Below, piece by piece: positions 11,403-22,832 of a stretch of DNA of 64,000 nt. The stretch's first letter is position 1. Each line of letters opens with the position of its first letter. The DNA is from Quercus robur. Lineage: Eukaryota; Streptophyta; Magnoliopsida; Fagales; Fagaceae. The notes beneath the pieces were generated by a model. That model had not been told where the DNA came from and ran no database searches. It worked only from the letters and a program-made list of their open reading frames with translations. The DNA is taken from assembly GCF_932294415.1 (NCBI RefSeq), contig NC_065538.1, positions 46,786,843-46,850,842 of the forward strand, given 5' to 3'. The translations under genes were made by a program, and so were the position numbers.

Positions 11403-11999
11403 CTACTGTCTTTCTAGATCTTCTGGACCTCCTTCATCTCCACAACTCTGAATCCCCCTCGACGATCTCTCCCTACTAAGCATCCTCTGAAAAGAGCTTA
11501 ATCTTGTACCATGTGCCGTACTATCTTCAATAGGTGGATCTAAGGGTTGAACCACAATGCACAAAGTACTATCCTCTGGCTTGACCATAGGCTCAGCCAG
11601 GGTGCGGCATATTGGGCAAGTTGTGTTTGAGTTAAGCCACATATCAATGCACTCCACATGAAACGTGTGTTTACAATTTGGTAGAAGCTTAACCATGGTT
11701 TCCTCCACAATGGTGCTCAAGCAAACTGAGCACTCTATGACATCACCATGATCAAGCTGGTCAGTTCGTTTGTACATGAACTTTGGTAATGAGGCCACCA
11801 CCAATGGATCGAGAGCTTTCATTGGTGTTGGCTCAATGGAATGTATTTCATCCAGTGCAACTTGAGTTGTTCTCCTATGTAGGGAAGCCTGGCGTCTTCT
11901 TTCTTGGTGCCTAAAATGGATTTGGAGAATCATGACTAGCATTACTAGAGCGATTAGGGAGAATATAGCAACAAGTACGAGCTTACCGTCAGAACTCAT
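11403..11999 (-). CDS. ATL-type RING-H2 E3 ubiquitin ligase, ATL-B1
   Basis: Intact single-exon frame of 198 aa. Residues ~7-28 form one membrane segment, followed by a basic stretch (HQERRRQ). The usual GLD motif reads ALD at 62-64. The RING-H2 finger is complete: C90, C93, C109, H111, H114, C117, C128, C131, with W121 and P129. The role expected from the family is membrane-anchored, E2-dependent ubiquitin transfer to an unknown target. It lies 1.2 kb upstream of ATL-A1 on the same strand and is clearly its tandem paralogue: the RING region is nearly identical, and so is the C-terminal 'LSSFQRMLSR' motif. The ATG at 11999 is the only sensible start and its context is conserved in ATL-B2. Confidence 0.92.
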   Translation of the reverse strand: MSSDGKLVLVAIFSLIALVMLVMILQIHFRHQERRRQASLHRRTTQVALDEIHSIEPTPMKALDPLVVASLPKFMYKRTDQLDHGDVIECSVCLSTIVEETMVKLLPNCKHTFHVECIDMWLNSNTTCPICRTLAEPMVKPEDSTLCIVVQPLDPPIEDSTAHGTRLSSFQRMLSRERSSRGIQSCGDEGGPEDLERQ

Positions 12000-12469
12000 G
12001 GTTACTCCTAAGTTGATCCAGAAAAGGTGCTTCCTTGCTTAATTGACTCTCAAATTCTGAATTTGTACGAGAGAGATTTTCATTTGATTACCCTGTTATT
12101 TCGTTGAAAAATCTCTGATGGGGTTTGTAATATATTTTATGGGATTACCAAATTGAAATTCTACTAATCTCTTGGTAATTTCCTTGTTTTAGGCAGATTG
12201 TAGATTGACTTGGCTTTTGTAACATCAACAAATTAATGATAAAGTTGAAATACTAGTCTCCTTTCTCCACCCTTTCGGCTTTTCTTCAAGAAAGGAAGAA
12301 ATGATAATGATGTAAAATATTTGTTATTATCATTTTGAAAAGTTTAAGTACTAATTAAGGATAAAGATTTTGTTTTTTTTTTTTTTTTTTTTTTTTATAG
12401 GAATTAAGGATAAAGTTGAAAGACTAATCTCTTTAAGTGTTTTTATTTGTTATCATCGTTTTGGAAAGT
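12000..12469. promoter_or_regulatory. ATL-B1 upstream region
   Basis: Presumed promoter and 5' UTR for the minus-strand gene, conserved with 35150-35620 of copy 2. A weak TATA-like run (minus strand CATAAAATATATTAC, about 12128-12142) lies ~130 bp before the ATG. Copy 2 has TTTTCTGG where copy 1 has TTTTATGG, so this box is not conserved. A poly-T tract lies at 12371-12396. Confidence 0.3.
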
Positions 12470-12625
12470 CATAGCTTTTTAGCACTACCAAATACTAAAA
12501 TGTGGCTACATTGTTGGAGCCAAACTTATATTTTTTAGCTCCACTGCTACCGTGCACAGCAACTTTTGGCTTGGCTGTGCACTATAGCTCATGTAATAAA
12601 AAAAAAATATATATATATATATATA

Positions 12626-12661
<36 letters not shown>

Positions 12662-12878
12662 ATTGTTGTGTTCGCACTGCTTTTTATAATAAAAAATCTC
12701 TTTTAGTTGTGTTCACATTGCTTTTTAATAAATTTTTTATATTATTTTAATCAAATGGCTAAAAATATAGATCCATGGATGTTGAGTGTATTGTAAAATG
12801 AGAAGGTAAAATAGACAAAGTAGTTTTTTATAAAGCTATATGGCTAAATTTATGGCTCCACCAATGTGAATGCTCTAA
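12470..12878. mobile_element. MITE-like insertion present only in copy 1
   Basis: Copy 2 of the segmental duplication reads straight through this site (about 35625-35640), so ~0.4 kb was gained here or lost there. The right end, read on the minus strand, is GAGCATTCACATTGGTGGAG. An imperfect inverted copy (ACATTGTTGGAGCCA) lies near 12509. The interior carries (TA)n and (TTA)n microsatellites (12607-12660). No coding capacity. The same GAGCATTCACAT end recurs at 47123. Confidence 0.55.
12607..12660. repeat. (TA)n then (TTA)n microsatellite
   Basis: About 11 TA units followed by about 11 TTA units, inside the MITE-like insertion. Confidence 0.9.
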
Positions 12879-13389
12879 TGATATAAAATATTCACCTTGA
12901 GACATAAATAAGAACGTCTCAAACACGCAACTTCAATAGCTTCCCAAAACACGAAATTAGAAAAATTCAAAGCAATTGGAGCTTATTCTTCGTCCTCAAG
13001 GGCGGCTTGAAGTATTTGGAGTAAGGGAGTCAATACCGTATCAGAAGTTATTTCGATTTGATCAGATGAACGAAATATTTTGATACCATTCAATACAAAT
13101 GTATCGTTTCGAGATTATAGCTAATTTTTACTATTTTATACCATATACAAAGTTATATTTCTAATAACTCAATATATCACTTTGACAATTTCTTATATTT
13201 CCTTTGATAAAGGTATCAACATATAAACAACCACCTAACTCAATAAATGCCAATCCCATGTGTCAAAAGATTGGTGATAAAAATTCAAATTATCATATGA
13301 TGCTTTGAGAAAGTCAAAAGGCAAGTGTATTATTTTGACCAAGCATACAAGTTACTCAGTACTCACATTGAAAAAGCAAAAGGAAAGAT
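12879..13389. other. Gene-free region left of the hAT-like element
   Basis: The part up to about 13018 is shared with copy 2 (to 35781). The rest is unique to copy 1 and shows no gene or clear element. Confidence 0.5.
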
Positions 13390-14405
13390 AAGTGGCAGCG
13401 CCACCTTATGGACCTACCTGACCTAAAAAAAAATATTATATATAATAATTTAAAATTTTATATTTTTTACTTTTAAAAAAATTTGGGACCACCTTGAATT
13501 TTTTTATGCCAATAAAATTAAATTGTGGTCCATAATTTGAGCAATTTAACAATATATTGGGGTCTTTCAAGTAAAAAGAAAAAACTCAAAAAAAAAATTA
13601 ACTAAAATTTGAAAAACAAAATATAATAAAACTACTACAGGCTGGACAGTGGCTTGATTCCTTTGACTAAACACATTGCCCAATACAACAAAATTTTCAA
13701 CTTTTTATTATTTTTTATTGCAATATTATTTTTTCTTACCAGACATATATTATTTACTTCTCATTTTTAATTGTTTTTTCTTGTTTATTCTTAACCACAC
13801 ACATCTTCTGTTTCTTCGATTTTTACACTTCATACTTTTAAATTTTATCACATCTTCATCTATACTTTTACAACTACATTTTGCCTTCCTCTTTGTTTGT
13901 AACTTCTATGTCTTCTACTAGTACTAGTGTGGCAGTGCCTCTTCTCAAGTTTTGAGTCTCAAATTTCTCAATACAATTTTTTTTTTTTTTTTTTTTTTTT
14001 AAGCTGTACAGGTACCTTTGTTCATTTCCTTTCTTTTCATTTTTTTTTTCCTTTTAAGGTTTTTTGGTTTACAGAATGCAAATTTAATTTGGTCTTAAGA
14101 AATTTTTTTTTCTTTTTTTTTTTAAGCACAAACTTCATGCCGGCCGATTCTCGAATTTCGGCCAGTATTTACCAAAACACCTGAAATAGACCGGAATGAC
14201 CTGAAATTTTTTCTGAAGTGGAATAGGGTGGGTTACTGTTCCAGTTTGTTTATCTGCATGGTATTTTCAGGCCGTTACGGCCAGAACGGAATGGAATTAA
14301 TAATATTGAATCAAACCTTATTACCTAAAGGCTAAAAAGAAATAAGTTTGTGTAATTTATGCTTCTTAAGGAACACCCTGAATAAAATTTCTGGAGCCGC
14401 CACTG
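13390..14405. mobile_element. Non-autonomous hAT-like element
   Basis: The right end, read inward on the minus strand, is CAGTGGCGGCTCCAG (14405-14391). The left end is AAGTGGCAGCGCCAC (13390-13404); 11 of 15 positions agree. The flanks carry an 8-bp near-perfect target duplication, GGAAAGAT (13382-13389) versus GGTAAGAT (14406-14413), the length expected for hAT transposition. The 1.0-kb interior is AT-rich with no transposase, so it would have been mobilised in trans. It lies in the part of copy 1 that is missing from copy 2. Confidence 0.65.
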
Positions 14406-15430
14406 GGTAAGATCAAAGAAGAGTGGAGTATAGAGAACAAAGTTACAAAACACAAAAAGCGAATTGGTCATCGTGAAGTCCTTAAAGAAGAAGATGGTAA
14501 AAGAAAAATGAAAAGTAGAATAATGAAGTCAAAGAGTAGAAGAAGAGGTGATTCTAACTTCATATTGCAAAGCTATTGTGCATTTTTCTTTCATTTTTCT
14601 TCTTCTTTCTGTTGGGTTTCCCAAGCTTAATCAAATTTACATCACCTTGTTAAGGATTTTTTGTTTCGGCCCGAAATGTATTTACCAGCCAGTATCCAAT
14701 ATTTTTACCGGTATGACCAAAATGATCATTATGTCCAGTATTAAAACCGGCACAAAACGATCGCATATCTGTACCAGTATAGCTATTGGTATGGAATATA
14801 TTTGTCGTATTGGCCGGTATGGTATGGAATCAACTTCATTGATTTGGAGGCTAAGGCAAAAAATGAATTGAGACATTTTCTGTATTTAAATATAATTTTT
14901 TTAAAATAATAATACTACTTAAACTGTATATCTTATTTTAGATGCAAAATTAATAATTTATATAAACCATCTAGAATTTTTTTTTCGAGAAAGTCTATAG
15001 ATACCAAAAATTTGACAAAACTTTTCACATCTATTAATATGGCAGATTGATAGTGATAAGTAAATAAAATGATGTTAGTTGTGGACCTAGATGAGAACTA
15101 GTAAAAGTTTTCCAACTCAACTATGAAAAATGTTGTGAAATTCTGTATGTATTTCTTTTTTTCTTTTTTCTTTCTAGAAGATCTACATTCATAACATTTT
15201 CACAATAAATCTAAAGTGTTAAGTTTTTACTGATTCTAATTTGAACCCATCACTTAACTTACTTTTTTTTTCTTTTTCTTTTTCTTTTTGTTCATAATAA
15301 CAAGTAGTAACAACCAACCACTTAAGATTTTTTTGTGAAAAATGTTGTGGACATATTATTTTTCACTCTCTTTTATTCTTCTTTTTCATTTGATAAAAAA
15401 ATATTATTTTATATATTATCTAATATTTGA
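14406..15430. other. Repeat-like DNA, no gene
   Basis: 14640-14830 is a degenerate block rich in CCGGTAT/CCAGTAT motifs, also hinted at near 14140-14290 within the hAT-like element. From about 14900 the sequence is shared with 35820-36331 of copy 2. Reading frames are short and unrecognised. Confidence 0.5.
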
Positions 15431-16269
15431 GTTTAATTAATAGTATTACAATGAAAGAAATAAACCTATTAGTTAAAATTTAAGGGCTTTCTTTTACTTG
15501 AAAGCCTTAGGCGATTGCCTCATTTGCCTGTACTATAGAGCTGCCTGTGTTCGTCCTAGCTGGAACTTAAAGAACAATGAAGGGCCATTGTTTGGGTATA
15601 ATATAGGATAGACCTGACATAAGTGGGAATAATTAGCCTAGTAGAACTGATCAAACTATTTCGGGGAAAAAAAAAAAACTTATACTGTATTGCCATGAAA
15701 AGTAACAATAAAATACAAACAAAGGGCATAAAAATATTACCAAGTTATCCTCCCTTCAAAAAAATAAAATTATTACGAAGTTATCTTTACTAATTCTAAT
15801 TTCACTCAAACATTTTATCAAAGATTCTAAGAATTTAATATTACATGAATCAAACACCCTCCAGGGTGACTGGGTTGGCCTATCTCCACAAAAGATAGCA
15901 ATTTTTATTCATTCATTCAAAATTACAACAGTAAATCATAAGAGAGAAAGAAAGAGTCAGTGGATAGTGGTGCAAGCACTATCTCAACGTGGTGCTCGAT
16001 TTGTTGGGGAATGTAAAATATCTATTCAGCTATTGAGTTTTACTACTAACAGTTTGTAGCTTTTAAGATTTTTCATGGGATACCATAACAAAGGATTATA
16101 GCTTGGAATAAGGGCTAAAAAGGGAGAGATGAGAAGGAAAGACTAGAGATAGGAGAACATGTAGAGAGATACATAGTTAAAGGATTTAGTAAATAAGTGG
16201 GTGGGGAAATAATTATTGGGTAAAAGAATCAAACTAAAAGATCAGGCAAAATTACCATTTTGGTCCCTA
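15431..16269. other. Gene-free spacer before the LINE
   Basis: No coding region or clear element was recognised. A TTAGGCGATTGCCT motif near 15508-15521 looks like the edge of a dispersed repeat. Confidence 0.4.
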
Positions 16270-16537
16270 TATTTTGGGTTCACTTTCACTTTCCTTCTTC
16301 TCTTAGGCTGTAGAATTTTATGTCCCTTTTTATGAAGGTGATTTTGTTCTCTTGAAGCAACAATGTTGCCTCTCAAGCTAGTGGGTTGTTTTTTCATGGG
16401 TTATAGGGAAACAGTTTTATCATAAACTCAGTCCTTCCCCTTCATTCATAGAAGAGCTAACAAAAACATGGGGTAATTTATCCCTTTCTGAGAAGGAAAG
16501 CATTGGTCTAACCCTTCCAAATATGCGACATTCTTCT

Positions 16538-17381
16538 TGTTAGGTTCTAAGGATTAGGCACTAATGTATTAGAACCCTAATTTGTAATGTTGGCAAACCA
16601 TGATCAAAACAGGTTTTAAGTCTTGTTTAGACTTGCTTAAAGTGTATACGTTTTATGTAAAGTTGGAATCGAGTTACTGCAGAACTTATAGTGCAATTCT
16701 ATCTGGCTCGATCGATCGAGAATTAGACTCAATTGATCGAAAGTCGTGCAGATTTTTTATTTTTTTTTTCTGTAGAATTTCCAACTCAACCCAAGCCCGT
16801 TTGACGTGTAGGGTTTTATGTTTTGTCTTAAGTATAAAAGGGAAAACCCTAGCCATGTTTTAGGTTGCTCCTTATGCTGTGTGTGTGAATCTTCTGTGAG
16901 ATCAAAAGGTGGTTGCCTTTACACATACTTAAGGTTTCCAAGATTCAAGATTATGTCAAGAACTTAGTGATCATTCAGTTGCTGCATTCAAGAAGCTTAA
17001 AGATACACAAGCTGGAGTACTTGTACTTGTTGTGAATCCAAGAAAGAAGTAGTCTATGGACTCGGAGCTGTCACGTGGTTGTGGTAGTAAGTTTCCTACT
17101 CGAGGTCGCAATAGGATGTTAGTGGTCTAAGTCGCTATTGTGTAAACTTCAATTCTTTGATAATGGATTCAACTTTACCTTGAGGATAGCTAAATTAAAT
17201 CCTCCCCAGGTTTTTACCGGTTTGGTTTCTTAGGTCATCATATCTTTGTGTTCTTTATTTTCCGCACTTTACATTAATATGATATATTTGTGTTAACCTA
17301 GATCTAATAATTTGACTAAGCAATCACTTGGCTAAATAACTAGGTTAATTTGTTTGTGTTTTAAGGGTCTAAAAACAAATA
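16538..17381 (+). repeat. 5' LTR of the copia element
   Basis: 844 bp, starting TGTTAGGTTCTAAGG. It ends ...AAACAAATA where the 3' LTR ends ...AAACAAACA, so the terminal CA is mutated to TA. It contains an ATCGATCGA-rich patch in U3 and a TATA-like AGTATAAAAGGG near 16830. It differs from the 3' LTR at scattered bases and by a ~23-bp repeat near 24620, so the insertion is not recent. Confidence 0.93.
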
Positions 17382-17383
17382 AG

Positions 17384-17397
17384 TGGTATCAGAGCAG
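17384..17397 (+). other. Primer-binding site (initiator Met-tRNA type)
   Basis: TGGTATCAGAGCAG begins two bases after the 5' LTR, the standard plant copia primer site complementary to the 3' end of initiator Met-tRNA. Confidence 0.92.
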
Positions 17398-17439
17398 GTT
17401 GCTCTCTTGTTGTAGATCTTTTGATCTAAGAGCTAATCT

Positions 17440-20400
17440 TTGATCCCTGTTGTCATGGATACTTGGAAGATCTTTTTGCTTATATGCCATCTTGTCTACT
17501 TTTTGTTTCTATCACTTGTTGATTTTGTTAAATCTTTCCTTGAGCATCTTGGTATAATTACATGTGATGATAATTATGTGTGTTATACTGCTTTAACCGC
17601 CTTAAAGGCACGTGATTCTTGTCTTTGGTATTTGGATAATGGTTGTTCCAGGCACATGACAGGAAATAAAGCTTTGTTCAAGACACTCTTTGAAGGAAAG
17701 ATTGGGATAGTCACATTTGGAGATGGAAGCAAATCTGTGATCAGAGGCATTGGAACTGTGGACATTCCAAGGTTGTTGGTTTCTGAAGATGTCTAGTATG
17801 TAGATGGGTTGAAGGCTAATTTACTCAATATCAGTCATATTTGTGATAATGGTCTGAATGTTCTCTTCACTAAGTATGAGTGTGAGATACTTGATGGAGG
17901 AGGTGACTGTATGTGTGTTGGTGTAAGGATAGTTGACAACTGTTACGGTATAACACCAAGTATAACCAACAAGTGTTTTAGTGCAAAGATCAATCAAGTT
18001 GACTTATGGCATCAACAGTTGGGACACGCAAATCATAAACAACTAGAGAAGATTTTCAAGTGTGATGCAATTATTGGTTTGCCCAAGTTTGAGAAGATAG
18101 AAAAGTGCATATGTGGACCGTGTCAGATGGGTAAACAAATGAAGTCCAAGCATCCGTCTGTAACTGAGGTTCAAACTTGCAGACCTCTTGAGTTGTTGCT
18201 CATTGATCTCATGGGTCCTGCTAGAGTTCAGAGTTTGGGTGGAAAGAAGTATATTCTAGTTGTTGTGGATGATTTTACTAGATATACATTGGTTGTGCTT
18301 TTGAGAGATAAAGTTGAAGCTCCTAAGAAGATGATACATTTGTGTAAGAAGTTACAAGTTGAGAAAGGTACTGTGATAGCCAAAATCAGAAGTGATCATG
18401 GAAAAGAATTTGAAAACACGAAGCTGACTACCTTTTGTAATGATCAAGGCACGCATCAAGAGTTCTCATCACCCAAGACACCACAACAGAATGGGATAGT
18501 GGAGCGGAAGAATAGGGTTGTTTAGGAGATGACTTGTGTTATGCTACACAATAAAAAGATGCCTAAATCCTTCTGGGGAGAAGCAGTTAACATTGCTTGT
18601 CATACACTCAACCGAGTGTATTTCATACCTGATTTCAAGCAAACTCCCTATGAACTCTAGAGAGGAAAGAAGCCTGTGGTCAAATATTTTAGAATATTTG
18701 GCAGTGGCTGTTACATTCTATGTGATAGAGAGAACCTAGAAAAGTTTGATGCAAAGAGTGACAAGTGATACTTTCTAAGATACTCTTCCACTAGCAGAGC
18801 ATATAAAGTGTACAATCTGAGAACCAAAACAGTCATGGAATCTTTCAATGTTGTGATCAATGATGAATTAAGTTCTGAAAGTATTTCAGAAAACAGTTCT
18901 CCAGTTCAAGAAAGGAATATCGAAGTTGATGATTCATTTCCTTCTAATTATGTGGGGAAGCATAGTGAGGAAGAGCTGTTGTTGTTGAATGATACAGTTT
19001 CAATACCGTCAAGTTCAGAACCATCCACACCGGTTCATGAAACTCAACAAGCACAAGGTAAGCTTAGTCCTCCATCAGAACAGAAAGGTACCTCCACATC
19101 TCTGGTTAAAGGTCCATCTTCTAGAGTTAAGTTGAATCACCATGCTACAAATATATTGGGTAGTCTAAATGATAACATGAAATTGAGATTAAAAGCCTTG
19201 AATGTGATTACTCACTCATGCTATCTATCCCAATTTGAACCGAAAAAGGTGGATGAAGTACTTCAAGATGCTGATTGGGTTAATTCCATGCATGAAGAAC
19301 TTCACCAATTTGTTCGAAATGATATGTGGGAATTAGTTCCTAGACCTAAGGGAGTGAATGTGATTGGAACTAAGTGGATTTTTAAGAACAAGTCAGATGA
19401 ACATGGTACAGTTATTAGAAATAAATTAAGACTTGTTGCTCAAGGGTACACACAAGTGGAAGGGGTTGATTTTGATGAGACCTTTGCACCGGTAGCAAGA
19501 TTGGAATCCATTAGGATACTTTTGGTCATAGCAAGCCATTTGAATTTCAAGTTGTATCAAATGGATGTCAAGAGTGCTTTCTTGAATGGGATGTTACAAG
19601 AAGAGGTATATGTTGAACAACCAAAGGGTTTTATTGATCCTCATAGACCAGATGATGTCTACAAGCTGAAGAGAGCCCTTTATGGTTTGAAATAAGCTCC
19701 CAAGGCTTGGTATGATAGATTGACTGCATATCTCACTGAGCATGGATTCAAAAGGAGATTTGTAGATACTACTCTCTTCATAAGAAAGGATAAGAATGGT
19801 TTTGTTGTAGCTCAAATTTTTGTTGATGATATTGTTTTTAGTGCTACTAATGATTCTCTTTCTCTCTCTTTTGCAGATGAAATGAAGGCAATGTCTGAAA
19901 TGAGTATGGTTGGTGAACTAACTTATTTCTTAGGATTGCAGGTGAAGCAAACTGGCTCAGGAATCTACATCAATCAAGTAAAGTATGTAAGAAATCTAGT
20001 TAAGAGATTTGGACTGGACAAGGCTGCCCATGCTAGAACACCAATGGTTGCAAATGCAAAATTAACTAATGATCCATCAAGTGAGTCTGTTGATATTACA
20101 TTATATAGAAGCATGATTGGATGTCTTTTGTATTTGACTACAAGTCGGCCTGATATTGCTTTTAGTGTTGGTGTATGTTCTAGATTTCAATCTAATCCTA
20201 AGGTTTCAAATTTTAATGCTATTAAATGAATCATAAAATATCTTGATGGAACTTGTAATTATGGATTATTTCATAGCAAAGAGTCTAATCTGTCTCTTGC
20301 TGGATTTTCTGATTCTGATTAGGCCGGTAATGCCGATGATAGAAAAAGCACCACTGGTGGATGTTTTTATGTAGGAGCCAATCTTGTTACTTGGATGAGT

Positions 20401-20763
20401 AAAAAGCAAAATTATGTGTCTTTGTCTACTGTAAAGGCAGAATATATTGTTGCTGGAAGTTGTTGCTCACAGCTTCTTTAGATGAAAAAACTTTTGAGTA
20501 ATTATGGAATATCACAAGATACAATGGTTGTTTATTATGATAATTCTAGTGCTATTGATATCTCTAAGAACCATGTTCAACACTCTAAGACTAAGCACAT
20601 AGAGATTAGATATCACTTTATTAGGGATCTTGTTGAAAGAAAGATTGTGTCTCTTGAGTATATCCCTATTAAACGTCAGAATGCTGACATCTTCACCAAA
20701 CCTCTTGATAGAAGTAAGTTTGAGACACTTCGTCAAGTAATTAGTGTGATTCTATGTCCCTGA
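17440..20763 (+). pseudogene. Copia pol: protease, integrase, RT, RNase H (nonsense-riddled)
   Basis: One frame runs unbroken by indels from the protease to the TGA at 20761. Protease: 'WYLDNGCSRHMTG', where the usual D-S/T-G reads D-N-G. Integrase zinc motif (about 18007-18135): 'LWHQQLGHANH' then C-x2-C. Integrase core: D in 'LLIDLMGP', D in 'IRSDHGKEF', E in 'NGIVERKNR'. RT (from about 19260): '[12 protein letters not shown]', active site 'FVDDIVF' at about 19825. RNase H: 'VVYYDNSSAIDI' at about 20525. Eight in-frame stops interrupt it at 17794, 18523, 18658, 18766, 19693, 20227, 20320 and 20479. At least six fit a single C-to-T or G-to-A change of a Gln, Arg or Trp codon. The element could not move by itself. 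Confidence 0.93.
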
Positions 20764-22832
20764 TCATCCTTGGCTTTTATGGTCCTTGTGCTTCATTGCT
20801 CTACTATTTGTGACTATTGTTCTTTGGTTTTTGTTTTCTTTGTTTCTAGGATTTGCATTGCATAATATTCATGCATTTCATTCTAGGTTGTTTTTGTTTT
20901 CCTTTTATAATTTTTTTTTTTTTTAAAAAGGGGGTGGGGGGAAGGAAGCAAATTATGTCTTTGTATTATCTTCTTGGTTTTTGAAAACAAGGTTGGTCAA
21001 TTTATTTTCACATAACATGTCTTTGTACTTTGTTTAGCTTGGATGAGCTTATTTATTGCACTTTACTAGTTGAAGCTTTGAAGTGCATGTTGTGTGGGAA
21101 GATGTTTATATTCTTTGATCACTTTGTCTTGATTTTAAAGTCACATGTCTTTGATTGTCGGACTTGAACCTTTTGAGAAAGGCATAAATAATCATCTCAC
21201 CACTATTCACTAGCCAATCATGAACACCTTAATGCATATCGTAAGATTTTGTGCTTGAGAAAATGTAGCACATGCACAAAAAGAACATAAGGTGTAGCCT
21301 CTGTTTAAATACTTAAAATTGGTGTGTACATTATTGGACTTAAAGTTAAATCAATCAAATAAAATTGGTGTGTACATTATTCCGACTATTTTAATAAGTT
21401 TTTGCTCAATTAAAATTGATGTGTACAATATGAGGCAAATCAAGAAACTTACATGATTGCAAGCTTATGATCTAGGAGATGTGAGAGTTATATGATGTAA
21501 CTCTTTAGGTGATAGTCCTTTTCAAATTCTATGTGATGAATTTTGTAGATTTTGTGTTTGATTTCTATTCACATATCACCTCACATGTATCTCAAGCTTT
21601 TACTAGTTGTACACTCTACACAAGTTACTCTTTGCTAAACTTTGTACATGTTATTGTATGTGTCTTTGGTTTGACCAAACAAGTTTGAAAATTCCTTAAG
21701 TTTTATGCAAAACATATTTGATGCTTGAGAATTTAAGGAGAATGGATTGAAAATCTTAATTTTGGGAAAACTGGGTTCAAAACTTGTGTTTTTGAAAAAT
21801 ATTTCATCTCATACTCATGCATTTTATTCATAAAATTCAATGCTTTGAGGAGTTTCTACACAAAATTGCTTTGTTTTTCAAAAATTTGTTTTTTCCAGAA
21901 TTTCAATCGATCGAATATGTTTTTCAATCAATCGAAATTGCGATTAAAATCTTTGGTTAGCCTCTATTTGTTTCGATCAATGCTCGATTAATACTGGATC
22001 AATCGAAGCATTTTCGACTGATCGAACCTAATTTTCGATCAATCGAAAATCATATAGAGAGTTTTTTAAAAACCTGATTCTCACATGTTCAACTTACTTT
22101 TCAAAAAGTTTTCAAAAACTCTCTCTCTATTCGATTGGCCAAGGCTCAAATCAAATTTTTTGTCGTTTTCCTCCAATTCTTTTGCAAGGTTTTTCTCCTC
22201 TAAGGCCGATAAGACTCTTTTACCCTTCCTTTTGCATTTATTTTCAAGTTTCATACATTTTTTGGGGAAATTTCAAACCTATAAAGTTTTGGGGTTTTTT
22301 GATGATTCAAGATTGTTTTCTTCAAATTGATCAATGGGTTTTTGTTCTAAGATACTATATAACTGTTCTTGATGGTTTAATTTGATCTATTTGGTGATTT
22401 GTGAGAAACTGAAAATTCTAGGGCTTGAATATACCCGAATTGGGGATTTTGTTCAAATTGAGCTTAATTGATGAAATTGGCTTGTTGGGTTGATTGAGTT
22501 GATCATTCTAAACTATTTTCTAACTTGTGTAATGATCAATTGGTCAATTTATTACAAATTGAACAAGTGGTTTTTTCAAAATTTTTGGGGTTTTTGTTAT
22601 AAACTCTATGCTCAAGCCAATTTTGTGATTCTAAACTCAAATTGAATTTATTCTCACTACATTAGAGTATGCATCATGACATTATACTGTTCATGCATCA
22701 TATAGATTGTTATTTCTATATTTTTTTGTGCTAACTTGCAGTCTGCCCTTGGTTTTTCTTTTTCTTTTTGTTTTGTTTTATTTTATTTTATTTTTTTTTT
22801 TTTATGTGTGTCTTTGTCCTTACCCTAGCACT
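20764..22832 (+). other. Long non-coding stretch between copia pol and the extra gene
   Basis: About 2.1 kb without recognisable protein. It includes a T/G-rich tract near 20911-20940, a 21-bp motif repeated three times (21315-21431), and a GATCGA/CAATCGA-rich patch (21905-22045) recalling the U3 patch of the LTR. It may hold regulatory DNA for the downstream gene; this is inference. Confidence 0.5.
21315..21431 (+). repeat. Three spaced copies of a ~21-bp motif
   Basis: AAAATTGGTGTGTACATTAT starts at 21315 and again at 21361, and a variant with GATGTGTACAATAT follows at 21412. Spacings are 46 and 51 bp. Confidence 0.7.

Larger units (their letters stand above)
8430..15430. repeat. Segmental duplication, copy 1
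   Basis: This unit aligns with 31765-36331. It carries the copia fragment, ATL-A, the intergenic DNA and ATL-B in the same order and orientation, with nearly identical sequence over long stretches. After the shared AAGGGCGGCTTGAAG block (about 13000-13015; 35758-35773) copy 1 has ~1.9 kb not found in copy 2, including a hAT-like element at 13390-14405. Similarity resumes at about 14900 (copy 2: 35820) and continues to near 15430. Confidence 0.9.

Noticed and set aside
22707-22832. Hydrophobic N-terminal segment of the extra copia gene
   Set aside because: It is translation of a T-rich tract; the conserved part starts at the ATG at 22833. I therefore do not read it as an envelope-type membrane segment.
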